Below, one piece after another: positions 61,401 through 64,000 of a stretch of 64,000 nucleotides of DNA (position 1 is the stretch's first letter; each line of letters opens with the position of its first letter). A model generated the notes under the pieces. It did no database searches, was not told the DNA's origin, and was given only the letters and a program-made list of their open reading frames with translations. Source of the stretch: CAYWQB01 sp964460785 (GTDB taxonomy: Bacteria > Chlamydiota > Chlamydiia > Chlamydiales > CAYWQB01); NCBI GenBank assembly GCA_964460785.1, contig CAYWQB010000001.1, forward strand, positions 682,001 through 746,000, in the 5' to 3' direction. A program made the translations under genes and the position numbers.

Positions 61401-61822
61401 ATTTATGATTTGAAAAAATCTCTTCTTCGCAAAGAAGCTATTTTACATATACCCCATGAGCACACGCCAAGCTATTTTCGAGAAATCTTTCGTGTTCTTA
61501 GAAGCTCGTAATTTTGGATTGGCAACATAGCAAGCCAGATTATAGTGATGGTGTCCGTGCGATGATGGAAATGGATGGGGACCCCTTTCACCTAAATACG
61601 CCAGAAGAATATCATCAGACTGTCGTACAGGCAGGATTTTCCCACATAACTATCAGGGACTTAACTGGCACGCTAGCAGAGCAGACTCTTCAAGACCTCT
61701 CAACTATCGAACCTCATCAGAGCCAAATAGTTGGCAAGTTTGGCCAAGAAATATATGACTATGCCTGTAATAGCTGGCTTTCAAAGATCGAGAGCTACTT
61801 GTGGGACTTATCAAAGGAATAA
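61401..61822 (+). pseudogene. Decayed SAM-dependent methyltransferase
   Basis: The 102-codon open frame at 61514-61822 matches only the C-terminal part of a class I methyltransferase (LDWQHSKPDY, HLNTPEEYHQTVVQAGF, ITIRDLTG). In another frame just upstream (61401-61505), the text HIPHEHTPSYFREIFRVLRS reads as the preceding helix of the same fold, ending in a stop. Shifting frame near 61505 joins FREIFRVLRS to KLVILDWQHS, the usual order in this family, so at least one indel has split the gene, and the SAM-binding N-terminus is gone. The source family resembles sterol/phosphoethanolamine methylases. Confidence 0.6.
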
Positions 61823-61864
61823 AAAAATAGATAAAGAAGATCTCTGACTCTAAGAAATAGAGCG

Positions 61865-61886
61865 AGGTTGGTACGTTTACCAACCT
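61865..61886. terminator. Hairpin 3' of tRNA-Leu
   Basis: A 9-bp perfect inverted repeat (AGGTTGGTA / TACCAACCT) with a 4-base loop, lying just downstream of the leftward tRNA-Leu and after the end of the pseudogene on the other strand. There is no clean T run, so termination is a guess. Confidence 0.35.
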
Positions 61887-61899
61887 GATCTCTATTATT

Positions 61900-61983
61900 T
61901 GCTCGGAACAGGACTTGAACCTGCACGGGCTAAAAGCCCAAGGGATTTTAAGTCCCTTGTGTCTACCATTCCACCATCCGAGC
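61900..61983 (-). tRNA. tRNA-Leu (UAA)
   Basis: Read on the minus strand: acceptor GCTCGGA/TCCGAGC, D arm, anticodon arm AAGGGACTTAAAATCCCTT with anticodon TAA, a long variable arm GGGCTTTTAGCCC (class II tRNA), T arm GCAGG-TTCAAGT-CCTGT. The discriminator is A, and CCA is not encoded. It starts next to the end of the 61984-63105 gene on the same strand. Confidence 0.95.
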
Positions 61984-63105
61984 TTAGTCACGCAAAGTAA
62001 GCGGAAGAAGCATAGATTCTACGCGCTTACGAATTTCCGATAAAGGAAGAAATAAGTTTTTCTGCAGCAAATTTGTCAATTGCTTGAGCTGTTGCTCTCG
62101 CTCTTCTCCTTCAGACACCAAATAAAGCATGCAATGCAAGGTTGGATGCCCTGGGCAAAGAGCTATAGCCTTCTTCAAAAGGCTTTGTGAGGATTGAGGA
62201 TTTGCTAACGCTAAGTTGGCATAATAACCTGGATGCATACGCCAAAATCTCTCATAGCCTGTCTCTGTAGCTTCAATCCCTTGCTTTGCATCACGCAAAA
62301 TTTTTTCTTCTATACTAGGCCTGAGATAGGATTTCAGCCCTTTTTTCATCATCAAGGCTGCATGGTAAGCTCCTCCAACAAACAGATGGAAAAAAGCCAG
62401 AGCTACAAATCCAGCTCCAAGCCACCAGAAAATACTCCCATATTTTGCGGTCCATGTCGATGGCAACAGGTAGCTAACAAGAAAGCAGGCACCAAGCCAG
62501 AAGGCAAACCAAAGCAGATGGCTAATACTTTTCATCAAAAGGTCATGAGCCTTTTTCTGCATAGAGGGCCGAGCCTCCCCTCTTTGAGCCCGACGAACAC
62601 CTTCAAGAGGGCCTTCAGGAAAGCACTGCAGAAAAAACCCCTCTTCACAAAAGCTAAAAGCCGCCCCCTTAACGAGAGTCAAGGATCCAGACTCCGTCCA
62701 CATCTCACAGCATTCAGAGCAGTAGTGAACAGGAGCCTGATCATCATATACAAGACAGCCACAATGGGTACACTGGATGTAAGAATTGGGAGGGCTTTTC
62801 TCTGAAAAAAAACGACGGGCACGCACTAACTGAAAGCTGCGGCGAGCAATAGGGAAGTCCTCTTCAGAAAACTCTAGCGCTACAGAACGAGTTCGCTCCC
62901 CTGCTTCCCATGAGAGGGTAAGATAGGGAGTATGCCACTCCCACCCTTGTAAAAGGTTCCAAGGCACCCTTTGGCTACCGAAAAAAATTTCTTTTTCATT
63001 CCAGCCAAAGGATGCTTTTTTTTTAGAAAAAGCTTCACACAACCGCCCCTGAAAGGAAAATGAAAAATCACTCTCCTTAAACAGATGAGAAAGTGATAAG
63101 CCCAC
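61984..63105 (-). CDS. Membrane protein with internal zinc knuckle, unknown function
   Basis: A 373-residue protein I do not recognise. The N-terminal 110 residues are a beta-rich domain (SFSFQGRLCEAF, then VPWNLLQGWEWHTPYLTLSWEAG). A four-Cys zinc knuckle follows (IQCTHCGCLVYDDQAPVHYCSECC), then two hydrophobic spans near 205-260 (LLWFAFWLGACFLVSYLLPS; FWWLGAGFVALAFFHLFVGG). The C-terminal helical region has AIALCPGHPTLHCMLYL, which looks TPR-like. Both ends are probably cytoplasmic. The start is GTG at 63105 (AAAAGG upstream), sharing a base with the stop of the preceding gene. It ends at the tRNA-Leu border. Confidence 0.7.
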   Translation of the reverse strand: MGLSLSHLFKESDFSFSFQGRLCEAFSKKKASFGWNEKEIFFGSQRVPWNLLQGWEWHTPYLTLSWEAGERTRSVALEFSEEDFPIARRSFQLVRARRFFSEKSPPNSYIQCTHCGCLVYDDQAPVHYCSECCEMWTESGSLTLVKGAAFSFCEEGFFLQCFPEGPLEGVRRAQRGEARPSMQKKAHDLLMKSISHLLWFAFWLGACFLVSYLLPSTWTAKYGSIFWWLGAGFVALAFFHLFVGGAYHAALMMKKGLKSYLRPSIEEKILRDAKQGIEATETGYERFWRMHPGYYANLALANPQSSQSLLKKAIALCPGHPTLHCMLYLVSEGEEREQQLKQLTNLLQKNLFLPLSEIRKRVESMLLPLTLRD

Positions 63106-63848
63106 TACTCACCTTTTTCAGCGTCTTGCTCTGAAGCCTGCTCAGGCTCTTTAGATCCATGATCCTCTTTCTTCTCTTTTTGAGAAGGCTCTTCCTCTAA
63201 AGCAGGAATTGGAGGAGGCTCTGGCAGCATATGCTTTGAGTAACCCAAAGATTCAGAAATGAGCGTATCAGGAGGAACTAGAAGCATAGAGCGCAATGCT
63301 TGCTTTTCATCACTTGGTTCTGCTTCTTCCTTAGGAGCTCCTTCAGCTACAGGCTCAGGCTTTTCTGCTTCAGAACCTTCTGGGGATTCTGTTTCAGCAG
63401 CTTTTTTCCCTGCTCCTGACTGATCTTTATCGCGGGAGCCTCTAGAGCGCCGGCGCTTAGGTCGCTTCTTTGCTTCTTTCTTTTTCTCTGGCTTACCTTC
63501 CTCTGCTGGCTTTTCTTCTTTTGAACTTGCAGAGGACTCCTCTTCCTTAGAAGAACGGAAAACAGCATCTCGTCCGCCACCGATCTTCACATTTTTTTCC
63601 AGAGAGACATGTTTGAGAGCCATTCTGGCCTCTTTAATCTCTATAACCTCAAAATCAGTTGCTGGCAGTAAGAAGCTTTTAGACCGCTCAATAGAGCGGA
63701 AAAAATATGCTGATCCGAATGAAACAATCTCCAATGCATCAACAAAATATTCTTCTTGTCCCACTCCCTTGCTATTACGAACAGCAAGTTTGCAACCTTC
63801 TTTTGGGGTGAGGATAGATTCTATGATAGGTTCTCTTGTGAAATTCAC
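63105..63848 (-). CDS. Chlamydial hypothetical protein with charged low-complexity tail
   Basis: A 247-residue protein. The first 95 residues form a plausible folded domain (PIIESILTPKEGCKLAVRNS, EEYFVDALEIVSFGSAYFFRS, KSFLLPATDFEVIEIKEARM), followed by a long Glu/Lys/Ser/Pro-rich disordered tail with an Arg-rich block (KRPKRRRSRGSRD). I recall similar N-terminal text in chlamydial genomes, without known function; RNA binding by the Arg block is possible. The only in-frame start is the GTG at 63848, directly after a stop codon, with no clear ribosome site. The stop overlaps the next gene's GTG (TAGTG). Confidence 0.7.
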   Translation of the reverse strand: MNFTREPIIESILTPKEGCKLAVRNSKGVGQEEYFVDALEIVSFGSAYFFRSIERSKSFLLPATDFEVIEIKEARMALKHVSLEKNVKIGGGRDAVFRSSKEEESSASSKEEKPAEEGKPEKKKEAKKRPKRRRSRGSRDKDQSGAGKKAAETESPEGSEAEKPEPVAEGAPKEEAEPSDEKQALRSMLLVPPDTLISESLGYSKHMLPEPPPIPALEEEPSQKEKKEDHGSKEPEQASEQDAEKGE

Positions 63849-63879
63849 TCATCAAAACCAATTTTAATATTTCGATATA

Positions 63880-63910
63880 AAGGGGAGCTCTAGAGAGCAG
63901 AACTCCCCTT
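63880..63910. other. Inverted repeat in the leader of the 63105-63848 gene
   Basis: AAGGGGAG (63880-63887) and CTCCCCTT (63903-63910) form an 8-bp stem; the right arm also belongs to the palindrome CCCCTTAAGGGG (63905-63916). No T run. Possible terminator of an unseen gene or a 5' leader structure. I see nothing else in 63911-64000. Confidence 0.35.
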
Positions 63911-64000
63911 AAGGGGCTGAGGATAAGAAATCAACTGATATAGTGCAAGATTCAAAGCTCGTCGAAGAACTACCTAAACTTGACTCAGTTCATTTTTGGA

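Noticed and set aside
1..64000. CRISPR array, insertion sequence, prophage or rRNA
   Set aside because: No regularly spaced repeats, transposase or phage genes, or rRNA segments were seen; XerC is the only recombinase and fits the chromosomal type.

Overview
The window is a gene-dense stretch of a chlamydial (phylum Chlamydiota) chromosome, most likely from a lineage outside the classical Chlamydiaceae. The evidence is gene content and order. Several runs follow the order I recall from Chlamydia trachomatis: dnaX-ybaB...ptsI...comEC; E1 alpha/beta fusion-dnaJ-rpsU-tsaB...lon; rnz-xerC-ABC-F; glyA-clpP-dapF-UPF0158. A CT398-like coiled-coil/zinc-ribbon protein and tandem SNF-type transporters add to this. 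Genes that Chlamydiaceae lack, or hold elsewhere, are interleaved: flagellar-type proteins, NDH-2, HprK beside PtsI, a MESH1-like hydrolase, a biotin operon with a BioB-BioF fusion, and a DNA alkylation repair protein.

Layout. 1-5080: the 3' part of a metallophosphoesterase, then leftward genes for an FlgM-like anti-sigma-28 factor, a lipoprotein, and two NSS transporters flanking a tiny zinc-ribbon protein. 5137-9222: a promoter, a 40-residue membrane peptide and phosphohexomutase, converging on a PgpH-type HD membrane phosphodiesterase. 9413-18129: dnaX-ybaB-yihY, then leftward hprK-ptsI with no ptsH, then ndh, an unknown gene and comEC. 18201-27209: a sugar-nucleotide epimerase, an exported methyltransferase-like lipoprotein, tRNA-His, uppP, ftsK, a receiver/metallo-beta-lactamase fusion, a leftward unknown-fliS-fliT-like operon, and a YycJ-like hydrolase. 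27206-32476: leftward E1 fusion, dnaJ, rpsU, tsaB and leucine dehydrogenase. 32709-41687: rightward lon, heptose nucleotidyltransferase, rhomboid, rnz, ABC-F, SpoU methylase and folE, with xerC leftward. 41697-42849: rnpB and the CT398-like gene, leftward. 43022-48718: a lysine-rich/starch-binding-like protein, a PfkB kinase, glyA, a 38-codon ORF, clpP, dapF and UPF0158. 48730-51537: leftward alkD, GST-like, APH-like kinase and cupin genes. 51577-58428: a TVP38 protein, then the leftward biotin operon (bioB-bioF fusion, bioD, bioA, a ferritin-like diiron protein, an alpha/beta hydrolase) and a deoxyribosyltransferase-like gene. 58517-64000: a MESH1-like hydrolase, an S9 peptidase, a methyltransferase pseudogene, tRNA-Leu(UAA) and two chlamydial hypothetical genes.

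Two systems stand out. First, flagellar regulatory and export-chaperone genes (FlgM-like; FliS with a FliT-like partner) sit at two loci, with no structural flagellar gene in the window. This suggests either a dispersed flagellar system or a sigma-28/type III-export circuit adapted to chlamydial biology. Second, the biotin operon fuses the enzymes of two non-consecutive steps and ends with a ferritin-like diiron protein and an alpha/beta hydrolase. No bioC is present, so these two genes are candidates for an undescribed way of making the pimeloyl precursor. No stretch over 300 bases lacks a gene or RNA, once rnpB and the pseudogene are counted. All functions are read from sequence motifs without database searches.
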